This document shows, piece after piece, positions 17,466 to 24,593 of a stretch of 39,788 nucleotides of DNA (positions are counted from its first letter, which is position 1; each line of letters opens with the position of its first letter). Below the pieces are notes generated by a model. The model had not been told where the DNA came from and did not search any database. It saw only the letters and a program-made list of their open reading frames with translations. This stretch comes from Treponema sp. (GTDB lineage Bacteria; Spirochaetota; Spirochaetia; Treponematales; Treponemataceae), in assembly GCA_017617115.1 (NCBI GenBank), contig JAFZXA010000088.1:1-39788 (forward strand), given 5' to 3'. Position numbers and translations under genes: made by a program.

Positions 17466-18317
17466 ATGAAAAGACTTATTTCTAAATTGATTATGGCTGT
17501 TCTGGTAGCTGGTTTTGTAAGCGGTTCTGTTTTTGCAGCTAGTGCAAAGGTTACTTATGTAAAAGGAAAAGTTGAAGTAAGCCGTGGTAATGCATGGGTT
17601 TCGCTTAAAGTAGGTGATGTTGTAAATGAGGCAGAAACAATCAGTACTGGTTTTCAGTCTGAAGCACGCTTGAACTATAATGGTTCTGTTATGGCTGTTC
17701 CTGCTTTGTCACGTATTACTCTTGAAGCTTTGCAGTCTTCTGGTACTAAAGAAACTGTAAGCATTAAGGTAGATACAGGTGCTGTTCGTTCAAAGGTAAC
17801 TCATACCGAAGGAAAGAAAATTGAATATACTGCACGTACTCCAGTAGGTGTCGCTTCGGTTCGTGGTACTGATTTTGCTGTATTTGCAAGCGGAATGGCA
17901 AAGGTTTATTCTGGTGCTATTGCATATTACAAGGCAAGCGATTTTGTAATGCCAGATTTGTCTGGTTCTGTCGGAAGTGATTCAGATGACTCTGATGAAG
18001 ATTCTGGTGAACCTGCTGCCGACCAGGGACCTGCAACAGCTACAACTTCTGCTGATGACATTGTAGATAACGCTCCTAAGGGTGCAATGGTTGTTGGTGC
18101 CGGTCAGTCTTCTACAATTGACGAAAGCGGTCAGGCATCTAAACCTGTTGTTGAAGCTAAGAAACGTGCCGCAAAGGTAAAATCTACAGTAGCTTCAGCT
18201 TCTGCTAAAGATGCAATTGATGCAAATGTAGCTTCTTCTGGCAGCGCAAGCGATACTACAACTTCTGAAGTTAAGAATACAGGTTCAATTAAAGTTAATA
18301 TTACTATTGAAGACTAG
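17466..18317 (+). CDS. Exported FecR-domain protein
   Basis: 283 residues. The signal peptide ends ...GSVFA, with cleavage near residue 24. Residues ~27-150 match the FecR fold: VKGKVEVSRGNAWVSLKVGDVV, ETISTGFQSEARL, L.ALQ, ..VDTGAVRSKV and TPVGVASVRGTDFAVF, which is the core FecR phrase. The second half is low complexity: an Asp/Ser/Glu-rich acidic stretch followed by an Ala/Ser/Lys-rich tail. Here FecR is not linked to an ECF sigma factor or a TonB receptor, so the FecI/FecR type of signalling is unlikely; in spirochaetes such proteins are usually taken as periplasmic scaffold or surface proteins. A very strong Shine-Dalgarno (GGAGGTGA, 17452-17459) suggests high expression. Confidence 0.8.
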   Translation: MKRLISKLIMAVLVAGFVSGSVFAASAKVTYVKGKVEVSRGNAWVSLKVGDVVNEAETISTGFQSEARLNYNGSVMAVPALSRITLEALQSSGTKETVSIKVDTGAVRSKVTHTEGKKIEYTARTPVGVASVRGTDFAVFASGMAKVYSGAIAYYKASDFVMPDLSGSVGSDSDDSDEDSGEPAADQGPATATTSADDIVDNAPKGAMVVGAGQSSTIDESGQASKPVVEAKKRAAKVKSTVASASAKDAIDANVASSGSASDTTTSEVKNTGSIKVNITIED

Positions 18318-18335
18318 AAAGTGATTTATTGAATG

Positions 18336-18344
18336 TGATATACT
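18336..18344 (+). promoter_or_regulatory. Extended -10 promoter of the ECF operon
   Basis: TGA-TATACT (18336-18344) with no convincing -35. The ATG at 18357 is 12 nt after the -10, leaving a leader of only about 6 nt and no Shine-Dalgarno. Confidence 0.45.
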
Positions 18345-18356
18345 GACATTCGTTAT

Positions 18357-20501
18357 ATGGTACAGACCGTTGAAAAGAATGCAGTTATCACAGTGAATAA
18401 TCTCTCATATAGTTATAATTCTAAAAAGGCTCTGGACAACATTTCGTTTTGTCTGGAGCCTTCGTCATATACGGCCATTGTTGGTGCAAACGGAAGCGGA
18501 AAAAGTACCTTGTGCAGACTTTTGTGTGGTTTAATTGAAAATCAGTCCGGCGAAATTTGTGTTGCTCCTGACAGCCGCATTGGGCTTGTTTTTCAGTCGC
18601 CAAAAGATCAAATTGTAAGCAGCAAGGTTTACCGCGATACAGCCTTTGGTCCGCAAAATCTTAAGCTTTCGCCTGGCGAGGTTGAGCTTCGTACAATTGA
18701 ATGCCTTTCTGTGGTTGAACTTTTGCATAAAGCAGAGTCTCCTTCTAACGCACTTTCGCTTGGTCAGACACAAAAGCTTGCAATGGCAGGAATGCTTGCC
18801 GTTAGCCCCGATATTTTAATTCTTGATGAAGCAACTGCCATGCTGGACCCGTCTTCGCGCAAGACTGTTTATGAAGTTTTACAGAGTTTTAACAGGCGTG
18901 GCGGTACAATAATTCACATTACGCACGATGTTGATGCAGTTCAAGAGGCCGCTTTTGTAATTGGACTTGAAGAGGGAAAGATTTTTTATAATGGAACGGC
19001 GCGGGATTTTCTCTCTAAAAAAGAACTTGTGCAGAAGGTCAGGGGTGCATCGCTTAAAAAGGCAGTCAGAAAGGATTTTTCCGGCAGCGAAGTTTCGTTT
19101 GGTTTAAAAAATGTGAGTTTTGCTTATGCGGGTGGCGACAGCCTTCTTAAAAACATATCTTTTTCTTTATATAAAGGAACCCTTACTGCATTAACTGGGC
19201 CTTCTGGTGTTGGTAAGTCAACCTTGCTTGAACTTGGCGCAGGATTATTGGAGCCGGCTAGTGGTTGTGTTTTGTGCAATCAAAAGCCTGCGCTTGCCCA
19301 GCAAAATTGTGCCGCCGCTTTGTTCGAAGCCTTTGCTGCCGATGATGTTGCGTTTGGTCCTCGTAATGAGGGTATGCGTGGTAAGCAGCTTGTTGAAAGG
19401 GTTCGAACTTCTATGGACAGGGCAGGCATTCCTTTTGAGCAGTATGGGGAGCGTCAGTCTATAGCGTTAAGTGGCGGTGAACAAAGGCGACTTGCAATTG
19501 CGGGTATTCTTGCTTTGAACCGTGATGTTGTTTTTTTTGATGAACCAACTGCGGGGCTGGACGGCATTTCCCGAACGCATGTTATGAATATGCTGCGAGA
19601 TCTTGCCAGTGAAGGAAAAACAGTTTTGTTTACAACCCACCACCCCGACGAAGCCGATTTTGCTGACCGGGAAATTAAAATAGAAGATGGAAATGTGTCA
19701 TGGGATAGTGTGCCTTCTGCGGTTCCTGAAAAAGAAACTGTGGTCCCTGAGGCTCTCGAAGGACCGCACCTGAAACAGCTCACTCCATACCTTTCAACCT
19801 CTCTTTTAAAAGGCCTCCGCACTTTTTCCACAGGTCTTTCCGGTTCCGGCTGGAAAACAAAATGCCTGCTCGAAAAGCTTGCTCCCTTTTTGCGCATTTT
19901 GTTATTCCTTTTACTTTTTGTTTTGTCGCTTGTGTTTAAGACAACAGTGGCGTGTGCGTGTATGGTTGCAGCAGCTATTGTTTACTGTCTTTTTGCAAAT
20001 TTCAGTTTTAAGAAAATTTTAAAAAGTGTTCTTAAGATTCTTCCGTTCCTGTGCTTTTTTGCAATATTTCAGCTTGTGTTCCGCCCGCCGCTTGCAGACG
20101 AAGTTCGTTATACCTCGTGGAGATTTTTGACAATTACCCCGTCAAAGCTGTGGTTTTGTTTGAATTCAATTTTGCGCACTTATGCTTCGCTTTTGTGTGT
20201 GTGCGCGTTTTTTGTTTCTACTCCGGAATATGATTTGATTGACGGACTTAAAAAACTGGTGCCGTTCAAAAGTCTCATTTTAATTCTTGAACTTATCTTC
20301 CGTTTTATTCCGCTTCTTGTTGACGAAGCAGCCGATATTATAAAAACTCAGATTATCCGCGGAGGACTTGGAAAAGTTAAAGGAAAGCTTGCCCGTATAA
20401 AAGCAGTTGTTCCGCTTATAGTCCCACTTGTAATTCGAACTGTAAAACGCGGTGAAATTCTTGCAGATGCAATTGTCATGAGGTGTTTTAATGGAAAATA
20501 A
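18357..20501 (+). CDS. ECF transporter energy-coupling module: two ATPases and the T subunit in one chain
   Basis: 714 residues. ABC domain 1 (about 10-225): Walker A GANGSGKST (43-51), Q-loop VFQSPKDQ, signature LSLGQ instead of LSGGQ (133-137), Walker B LILDEAT, switch His190. ABC domain 2 (about 245-450): Walker A GPSGVGKST (281-289), signature LSGGE (371-375), Walker B VFFDEPTAGLD, switch His428. After a linker carrying the VPEALEG repeat peptide (463-469), residues ~505-714 are a multi-span EcfT/CbiQ domain with the two coupling motifs seen as ADIIKTQIIRGG and ILADAIVMRCFNG. Such modules drive vitamin or metal uptake with a separate S subunit; none is encoded nearby, so it may be a shared (group II) module. 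The fusion of all three parts is unusual. Confidence 0.85.
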   Translation: MVQTVEKNAVITVNNLSYSYNSKKALDNISFCLEPSSYTAIVGANGSGKSTLCRLLCGLIENQSGEICVAPDSRIGLVFQSPKDQIVSSKVYRDTAFGPQNLKLSPGEVELRTIECLSVVELLHKAESPSNALSLGQTQKLAMAGMLAVSPDILILDEATAMLDPSSRKTVYEVLQSFNRRGGTIIHITHDVDAVQEAAFVIGLEEGKIFYNGTARDFLSKKELVQKVRGASLKKAVRKDFSGSEVSFGLKNVSFAYAGGDSLLKNISFSLYKGTLTALTGPSGVGKSTLLELGAGLLEPASGCVLCNQKPALAQQNCAAALFEAFAADDVAFGPRNEGMRGKQLVERVRTSMDRAGIPFEQYGERQSIALSGGEQRRLAIAGILALNRDVVFFDEPTAGLDGISRTHVMNMLRDLASEGKTVLFTTHHPDEADFADREIKIEDGNVSWDSVPSAVPEKETVVPEALEGPHLKQLTPYLSTSLLKGLRTFSTGLSGSGWKTKCLLEKLAPFLRILLFLLLFVLSLVFKTTVACACMVAAAIVYCLFANFSFKKILKSVLKILPFLCFFAIFQLVFRPPLADEVRYTSWRFLTITPSKLWFCLNSILRTYASLLCVCAFFVSTPEYDLIDGLKKLVPFKSLILILELIFRFIPLLVDEAADIIKTQIIRGGLGKVKGKLARIKAVVPLIVPLVIRTVKRGEILADAIVMRCFNGK
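19742..19766 (+). repeat. Dispersed 23-bp element copy, in frame at an ATPase/EcfT junction
   Basis: GGTCCCTGAGGCTCTCGAAGG... read as VPEALEG. It differs from the consensus by a few bases, suggesting an older copy. Confidence 0.75.
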
Positions 20502-21096
20502 ATTTAACATGTGCCCTAACTGTGGCAGTAAAAAAATTGAATACAAAAACAGACGCAAATGGCTTTGTCCCGACTGTGGTTTTGATTTGTACAATAATGT
20601 TGCGGCTGCTGTTGGCATTGTGCTTTACGATGATGAAAACAATTTGCTTTTTGAAGTCCGTGCTAAAGAACCCCGCAAAGGATTTTTGTGTCTGCCAGGC
20701 GGTTTTGTAGACGGAGGAGAAAGTACAGAACAAGCTATTATCCGTGAATGCCGCGAAGAACTATCTGCCAATATCCTGGTTCAGGATATTCATTATCTTT
20801 GCTCATTTCCAAATATTTATGAATATAAAAATATTGAATACAATACCTGCGATATTTTCTTTGCTGCAAAATTACCTTCGCAGTATGCCGACATGCAGGC
20901 CTTTGTAAAAACCTTGCATGGTGAAGAAAGCGAAGTTGTAAGGTTTGAAATAAGAAAGGTTCAGACAGCAGCAGATGTAGAGGCGCTTCCACTGGCGTTC
21001 CCAAGTGCCAGACAGACTTTGTTAAAATGGGTGGAATCCGGGGTCCCTGAAACAAAGTCCGCGGTCCCTGAGCCTGTCGAAGGGGCGCATTTATGA
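20491..21096 (+). CDS. Zinc-ribbon Nudix hydrolase
   Basis: 201 residues. The N-terminal zinc ribbon has C8-x2-C11 and C26-x2-C29, followed by a Nudix domain. The Nudix box starts at G71: GFVDGGE-x7-RECREEL (71-91), with all metal-binding glutamates but Ser92 where the box normally has Gly. It should hydrolyse a nucleoside diphosphate linked to another group; the substrate is not readable. The zinc ribbon before the fold recalls NudC-type NADH pyrophosphatases, but the rest is shorter. The ATG overlaps the previous gene by 11 nt, with GAGGTG just upstream. The C-terminus (AVPEPVEGAHL) is encoded by the dispersed element, so the natural tail has been replaced or extended. Confidence 0.85.
   Translation: MENKFNMCPNCGSKKIEYKNRRKWLCPDCGFDLYNNVAAAVGIVLYDDENNLLFEVRAKEPRKGFLCLPGGFVDGGESTEQAIIRECREELSANILVQDIHYLCSFPNIYEYKNIEYNTCDIFFAAKLPSQYADMQAFVKTLHGEESEVVRFEIRKVQTAADVEALPLAFPSARQTLLKWVESGVPETKSAVPEPVEGAHL
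21063..21086 (+). repeat. Dispersed 23-bp element copy forming the Nudix C-terminus
   Basis: GGTCCCTGAGCCTGTCGAAGG..., read as VPEPVEG just before the stop. A partial copy (GGGTCCCTGAAACAAAG) lies 22 bp upstream at 21041. Confidence 0.85.
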
Positions 21097-21374
21097 TAAT
21101 CAGTAATTACATTGTTTACGCAGCCCTTGCACTCTACGCCGCAGTTTTAATTTCAATTCCATTCCGCATAAAAAAATCAGGTACGGAAGGACTCAAAGGA
21201 CGAGGTCGTGCCTTCTGGGTGCGCCAGGCTGCAATTTTACTTGCAGGTGTTGCCATCATTGTGCTTTGTCTGTTCATTCATTTTGAACCCTTGCCAACTG
21301 CCGCTTTGTGTGGCTGTGGTGTCCTTGGTGCTGTAGTTGCCGTGCAGGAGCTTTTTCCCGCGCGCGGTTCCTGA
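21093..21374 (+). CDS. Small membrane protein, unknown function
   Basis: 93 residues with three hydrophobic segments: IVYAALALYAAVLISIPF, AAILLAGVAIIVLCLFIHF and LPTAALCGCGVLGAVVAV. These are separated by a basic loop (RIKKSGTEGLKGRGRAFWVR), which should face the cytoplasm. The ATG overlaps the Nudix stop (ATGA), so it is translationally coupled to the ECF-Nudix operon. The stop codon is supplied by another copy of the dispersed element (21366-21387), so the original reading frame may have been longer. No family is recognised. It is too small and poorly matched to be an ECF S subunit, though an association with the transporter cannot be excluded. Confidence 0.65.
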   Translation: MIISNYIVYAALALYAAVLISIPFRIKKSGTEGLKGRGRAFWVRQAAILLAGVAIIVLCLFIHFEPLPTAALCGCGVLGAVVAVQELFPARGS

Positions 21375-21387
21375 GCCTGTCGAAGGA
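21366..21387 (+). repeat. Dispersed 23-bp element copy supplying a stop codon
   Basis: GGTTCCTGAGCCTGTCGAAGG. The TGA within it ends the 21093 gene. Confidence 0.8.
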
Positions 21388-21388
21388 T

Positions 21389-21416
21389 AAAAAAGGCCAG
21401 CCCTTTCGAGCCGGCC
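21389..21416 (-). terminator. Intrinsic terminator (minus strand), second of a tandem pair
   Basis: The stem 21395-21403/21408-21416 with a GAAA loop is followed on the minus strand by six U. Two positions are G-U wobbles on the minus strand but mismatches on the plus strand, which fixes the direction. Confidence 0.75.
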
Positions 21417-21427
21417 ATATATGTAAT

Positions 21428-21455
21428 CACACCGGAGCTTAGCTTCTACGGTGTG
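21428..21455 (-). other. Short hairpin between two terminators, with a 5S-rRNA-like loop sequence
   Basis: CACACCG (21428-21434) pairs with CGGTGTG (21449-21455). On the minus strand the loop reads UAGAAGCUAAGCUC, resembling the GAAGUUAAGCUC region of bacterial 5S rRNA. No other 5S helix can be formed around it, so it is not a complete 5S gene. Confidence 0.35.
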
Positions 21456-21456
21456 G

Positions 21457-21487
21457 AAAACAAAAGGCTGCCAAAAATGACAGCCTT
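21457..21487 (-). terminator. Intrinsic terminator of tRNA-Cys
   Basis: AAGGCTG (21464-21470) pairs with CAGCCTT (21481-21487). On the minus strand the hairpin is followed by UUGUUUU. It begins 8 nt after the tRNA 3' end. Confidence 0.75.
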
Positions 21488-21495
21488 CTGTATTA

Positions 21496-21567
21496 AGGAG
21501 TGGATAGGAGTCGAACCTACCAATGATGGTTTTGCAGACCAGTCCCTTACCGCTTGGGTACCACTCC
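21496..21567 (-). tRNA. tRNA-Cys (anticodon GCA)
   Basis: 72 nt on the minus strand. The acceptor stem GGAGTGG/CCACTCC is perfect. The D arm is CCC-AAGCGGTAA-GGG, the anticodon loop is CTGCAAA (anticodon GCA), and the T arm loop is TTCGACT. The discriminator base is U73, a known identity element of tRNA-Cys. The top pair of the anticodon stem is a mismatch. CCA is not encoded and must be added by CCA-transferase. It has its own consensus promoter and terminator. Confidence 0.93.
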
Positions 21568-21579
21568 GTTGGTTTGTTC

Positions 21580-21608
21580 AATATATCAAAAAAGATTTGC
21601 GTTGTCAA
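21580..21608 (-). promoter_or_regulatory. Promoter of tRNA-Cys
   Basis: Minus strand TTGACA (21603-21608), a 17-nt spacer and TATATT (21580-21585). The predicted start is about 6 nt before the tRNA. The -35 overlaps the -35 of the divergent symporter promoter. Confidence 0.75.
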
Positions 21609-21630
21609 CCATCACTTTTTATGTTAAAAT
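21602..21630 (+). promoter_or_regulatory. Promoter of the AGCS symporter gene
   Basis: TTGTCA (21602-21607), a 17-nt spacer and TAAAAT (21625-21630), giving a start near 21637 and a leader of about 120 nt. The leader can pair TCAGAG (about 21642) with CTCTGA (about 21671). I see no match to a known riboswitch class. Confidence 0.65.
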
Positions 21631-21757
21631 ATTAATGTCATCAGAGGCAACGTGCTTTGTTTTTGATGATTCTCTGAATAGTAATATGAGATGCTTCACG
21701 ATCCGGTGCAGTGCTTTACTACGGAGATTCTTATTCTATTTTAACAAGGACATAAAA

Positions 21758-23191
21758 ATGTCATTCAGTGAAATTGTTACAAAAATTGATGACGTTGTAT
21801 GGGGAATCCCAACAATCGTTCTTATTCTTGCAACTGGTTTAATCATGACAATTGCTGCAAGAGGTATTCAATTTTCAAAGCTGGGAAGAGCCTTCAAAGG
21901 TATCTTCAAGAAAAACGAAGGACAGGGTGAGCTTAGTGGCTTCGCTGCTCTTTGTACTGCACTTTCTGCTACAATCGGTACAGGAAACATCGTCGGTGTA
22001 GGAACTGCTATTGCTGCCGGTGGACCAGGAGCCCTCTTCTGGATGTGGATTGCCGCAATTCTTGGTACTGCTACAAAATATGCAGAATGTATGCTTGCTA
22101 TCAAATATCGTGAAGTAAAAGAAGACGGTCACGTTCTTGGTGGACCTTTCTATACAATCGAAAAAGGTATGGGTGCTAAGTGGAAGTGGCTTGCAGTTTT
22201 GTTCGCTGTATTCGGAGCACTTGCCGGTCTTATGGGTATTGGTACAATGACCCAGGTAAACGGTATTACTTCTGCTGTTAATATGGCATTCAGTAATTCC
22301 GGAACTGCATTTGTATTTGCCGGAAGTGAATACTCATGGGCTACAGTAATCGGTGGTATTGTTGTAACACTTTGTGCCGCTCTTGTAATCATTGGTGGTC
22401 TTAAGAGAATTTCTGCTGTTGCCGAAAAGGTTGTTCCTGCAATGGCAATTGTTTATGTATTCCTTGGTGTTTCTGTAATCATCATGAACGCTACAAAGAT
22501 TCCTGCTGCATTCGTTCTTATCTTCAAGAGCGCATTCGGTTGGAAGGCTATGGCTGGTGGTGCTGCCGGTTGGGTTATGAAGCAGGTTCTTGATTCAATG
22601 CGTAAGGGTATTGCACGTGGTATCTTCTCTAACGAGGCTGGTCTTGGTTCTGCTCCAATCGCTGCTGCTCCAGTTCAGACTGACGAACCGGTAGAACAGG
22701 GTCTTGTAAACATGACTGGTACTGTAATCGATACACTTATCGTTTGTACAATGACTGGTCTTGCAATTATCCTTGCTATGACAAATCCGGAATTCTTTGC
22801 TAAATGTGAAGCAAGCGGATGGAAGGGTGTTGAACTTACAGCAAACGCACTTTCTTGGGATCTTGGTGGTGACGGTGTTTCTATCCAGTTCTTGCTTATG
22901 CTTTGTCTTGCATTCTTTGCATTCACAACAATCCTTGGATGGGACTACTACTCAGAAAAGTGTCTTGAATATCTTACAAAGGGAAATATGAAGGTTGTAA
23001 TGGTTTACCGTATTCTTTACATCGTAGCTGTTGCAATTGGACCATACTTCACAGTAACAACAGTATTCGATATTGCCGACGTATTCAACGGTTTGATGGC
23101 AATTCCTAACTGTATTGCCTTGATTGTTTTGGCAGGCGTTGTCGCCAAAGAAACAAAAGCATATTTCGAAAAATATCCAAAGTTACAATAG
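21758..23191 (+). CDS. AGCS-family amino acid (alanine/glycine):sodium symporter
   Basis: 477 residues with about ten to twelve membrane segments. Family hallmarks are clear: GNIVGVGTAIAAGGPGALFWMW with a small-residue-rich binding segment, ATKYAECMLAIKYRE, the phrase GIARGIFSNEAGLGSAPIAAA, and NMTGTVIDTLIVCTMTGL. It imports alanine, glycine or D-alanine with Na+ across the inner membrane; specificity cannot be read from sequence alone. ATG 21758 is preceded by AAGGA (21746-21750) at 7 nt. A longer frame starting at 21554 runs through the tRNA-Cys gene and is not used. Codon use shows strong preference for T/C-ending codons, as in highly expressed genes. An intrinsic terminator follows 11 nt after the stop. 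Confidence 0.93.
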   Translation: MSFSEIVTKIDDVVWGIPTIVLILATGLIMTIAARGIQFSKLGRAFKGIFKKNEGQGELSGFAALCTALSATIGTGNIVGVGTAIAAGGPGALFWMWIAAILGTATKYAECMLAIKYREVKEDGHVLGGPFYTIEKGMGAKWKWLAVLFAVFGALAGLMGIGTMTQVNGITSAVNMAFSNSGTAFVFAGSEYSWATVIGGIVVTLCAALVIIGGLKRISAVAEKVVPAMAIVYVFLGVSVIIMNATKIPAAFVLIFKSAFGWKAMAGGAAGWVMKQVLDSMRKGIARGIFSNEAGLGSAPIAAAPVQTDEPVEQGLVNMTGTVIDTLIVCTMTGLAIILAMTNPEFFAKCEASGWKGVELTANALSWDLGGDGVSIQFLLMLCLAFFAFTTILGWDYYSEKCLEYLTKGNMKVVMVYRILYIVAVAIGPYFTVTTVFDIADVFNGLMAIPNCIALIVLAGVVAKETKAYFEKYPKLQ

Positions 23192-23202
23192 GAAAAATCA
23201 GG

Positions 23203-23227
23203 CCCCTCCCTTGTGGAGGGGTTTTTT
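23203..23227 (+). terminator. Intrinsic terminator of the symporter gene, abutting the next start
   Basis: CCCCTCC (23203-23209)/GGAGGGG (23215-23221), loop CTTGT, then TTTTTT. The T-run ends 12 nt before ATG 23240 and directly before ATG 23228, so the hairpin may also lie in the leader of the acyltransferase mRNA. Confidence 0.9.
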
Positions 23228-23239
23228 ATGGAGCGTATT

Positions 23240-24577
23240 ATGAGTGAACTTAATATTGACAAATACCTGGAAAGCAAAAGGGGTGAACCAATTAATCCTT
23301 TTATCTTTTTTGTAATGAGAACGGTTGTGGCAAAATCTCAGGCTAAGCCTATGAATGTACATGTTGTCGATAACAGCAACATCAATAAGTACAAGGGGCC
23401 TTGTCTTGTTTTTAGTAACCACAGTTCACGCTGCGACTGGGAATATATTGGTATGGCAATCAAAAAGCCAATCAACTTTGTTGCTTCAAATATTGAGTTC
23501 CACCGCGCCCATATGCACGCAATTTTTAAAATCTGTAAGGTTATTCCTAAAAAGAATTTTGTTTCGGATTTTCATTGTATCAAGGAAATCGTACAGATTA
23601 TCAAGGCTGGAGGAAGCGTGCTTTTATTCCCCGAAGGAAAATCAAGTATTTCTGGAACAAACCAGCCTATAACTCCTGGAACAGGTAAGCTTGTAAAAAA
23701 ACTTGGAGTTCCTGTTTACACAACAAAAATCACAGGCGGCTACATGTCAAACACTCAGTGGAACATTGCAAACCGTCCTGGAAAAGTTATTGTAACTGTA
23801 AATCAGCTTTATACAGCAGAGCAGGTAAAAGATCCGAGCCTCACCGCAGAACAGATTGAAGCTGCTGTATCGGAGTCTATCTGGAACGACGACTTTGAAT
23901 GGAATAAAGAAGCCCGCGTAAAGTTTGCAGGTAACGACACAGTTGCAGTAAAGCTCGAAGAACATTTGTTCTGGTGCCCAAAATGCCACAATGAGCTTAG
24001 TATGCACGGCGAAGGCAACAAGTTCAAGTGTACTAGTTGCGGTAACGGTGTGACAATTAACGAATATTACGATTTAATTCCAGACAGCCCTGAATGCGTT
24101 ATTCCAAAAAACATGCGCGTCTGGTACGAGCTTCAGCGCCGCTGGGTTTACCGCCAGATCCGCGACAATCCGGATTTCCACATTGAAGAAAAAGTAAAGA
24201 TTGGTACAGAACCGGCAGATCACTACGTAGACAAAACCGTAACCGCCGAAATCTTTGGCGAAGGCGTGATGAAGCTCACCCGCAAGGAGTTCTCTTTTGT
24301 GGGCACAAAAACTGCAACAGGCGAGCCTTTCGAAATTCACTGTCCAACAAACGCACTTATTTCTATGGTAATGTCTACAGACTCTTCATACTTCGGCGGC
24401 TTCTTCAACGGCATCTACTACGAGTTCCAGCCAGAGCACAAGGTTATCACAAAGTGGCTCATGGCAATTGAGGAATGTCACCGTCTTGCTGGTGGTGTAT
24501 GGCAAAACAATATCCCGCAGCAGCAGTGGATCTACGAAGACGACAAGCCGGATGATAAACAAAAGTATTATATGTAA
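23240..24577 (+). CDS. PlsC-like 1-acyl-glycerol-3-phosphate acyltransferase with zinc ribbon
   Basis: 445 residues. The N-terminal half is a PlsC/LPLAT domain: NHxxxxD as NHSSRCD (60-66, catalytic H61 and D66) and FPEGKSS (130-136). It should transfer an acyl chain to lysophosphatidic acid or a related acceptor at the inner membrane. The C-terminal half is an extra region starting with a zinc ribbon, C246-x2-C249...C264-x2-C267, followed by a ~180-residue beta-rich domain that I do not recognise. ATG 23240 has GGAG 6 nt upstream and is preferred over ATG 23228. Ordinary PlsC proteins are about 240 residues, so the extension is notable; it may bind a lipid carrier or nucleic acid. No promoter is obvious, and a terminator lies just upstream. 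Confidence 0.82.
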   Translation: MSELNIDKYLESKRGEPINPFIFFVMRTVVAKSQAKPMNVHVVDNSNINKYKGPCLVFSNHSSRCDWEYIGMAIKKPINFVASNIEFHRAHMHAIFKICKVIPKKNFVSDFHCIKEIVQIIKAGGSVLLFPEGKSSISGTNQPITPGTGKLVKKLGVPVYTTKITGGYMSNTQWNIANRPGKVIVTVNQLYTAEQVKDPSLTAEQIEAAVSESIWNDDFEWNKEARVKFAGNDTVAVKLEEHLFWCPKCHNELSMHGEGNKFKCTSCGNGVTINEYYDLIPDSPECVIPKNMRVWYELQRRWVYRQIRDNPDFHIEEKVKIGTEPADHYVDKTVTAEIFGEGVMKLTRKEFSFVGTKTATGEPFEIHCPTNALISMVMSTDSSYFGGFFNGIYYEFQPEHKVITKWLMAIEECHRLAGGVWQNNIPQQQWIYEDDKPDDKQKYYM

Positions 24578-24593
24578 ATATGCATTCATATAG

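Noticed and set aside
21554..21757. Longer N-terminus for the AGCS symporter
   Set aside because: It overlaps the tRNA-Cys gene and both promoters; the family start is at ATG 21758 with AAGGA.
21637..21757. Glycine riboswitch before the AGCS gene
   Set aside because: The conserved glycine aptamer core segments are not recognisable in the leader.
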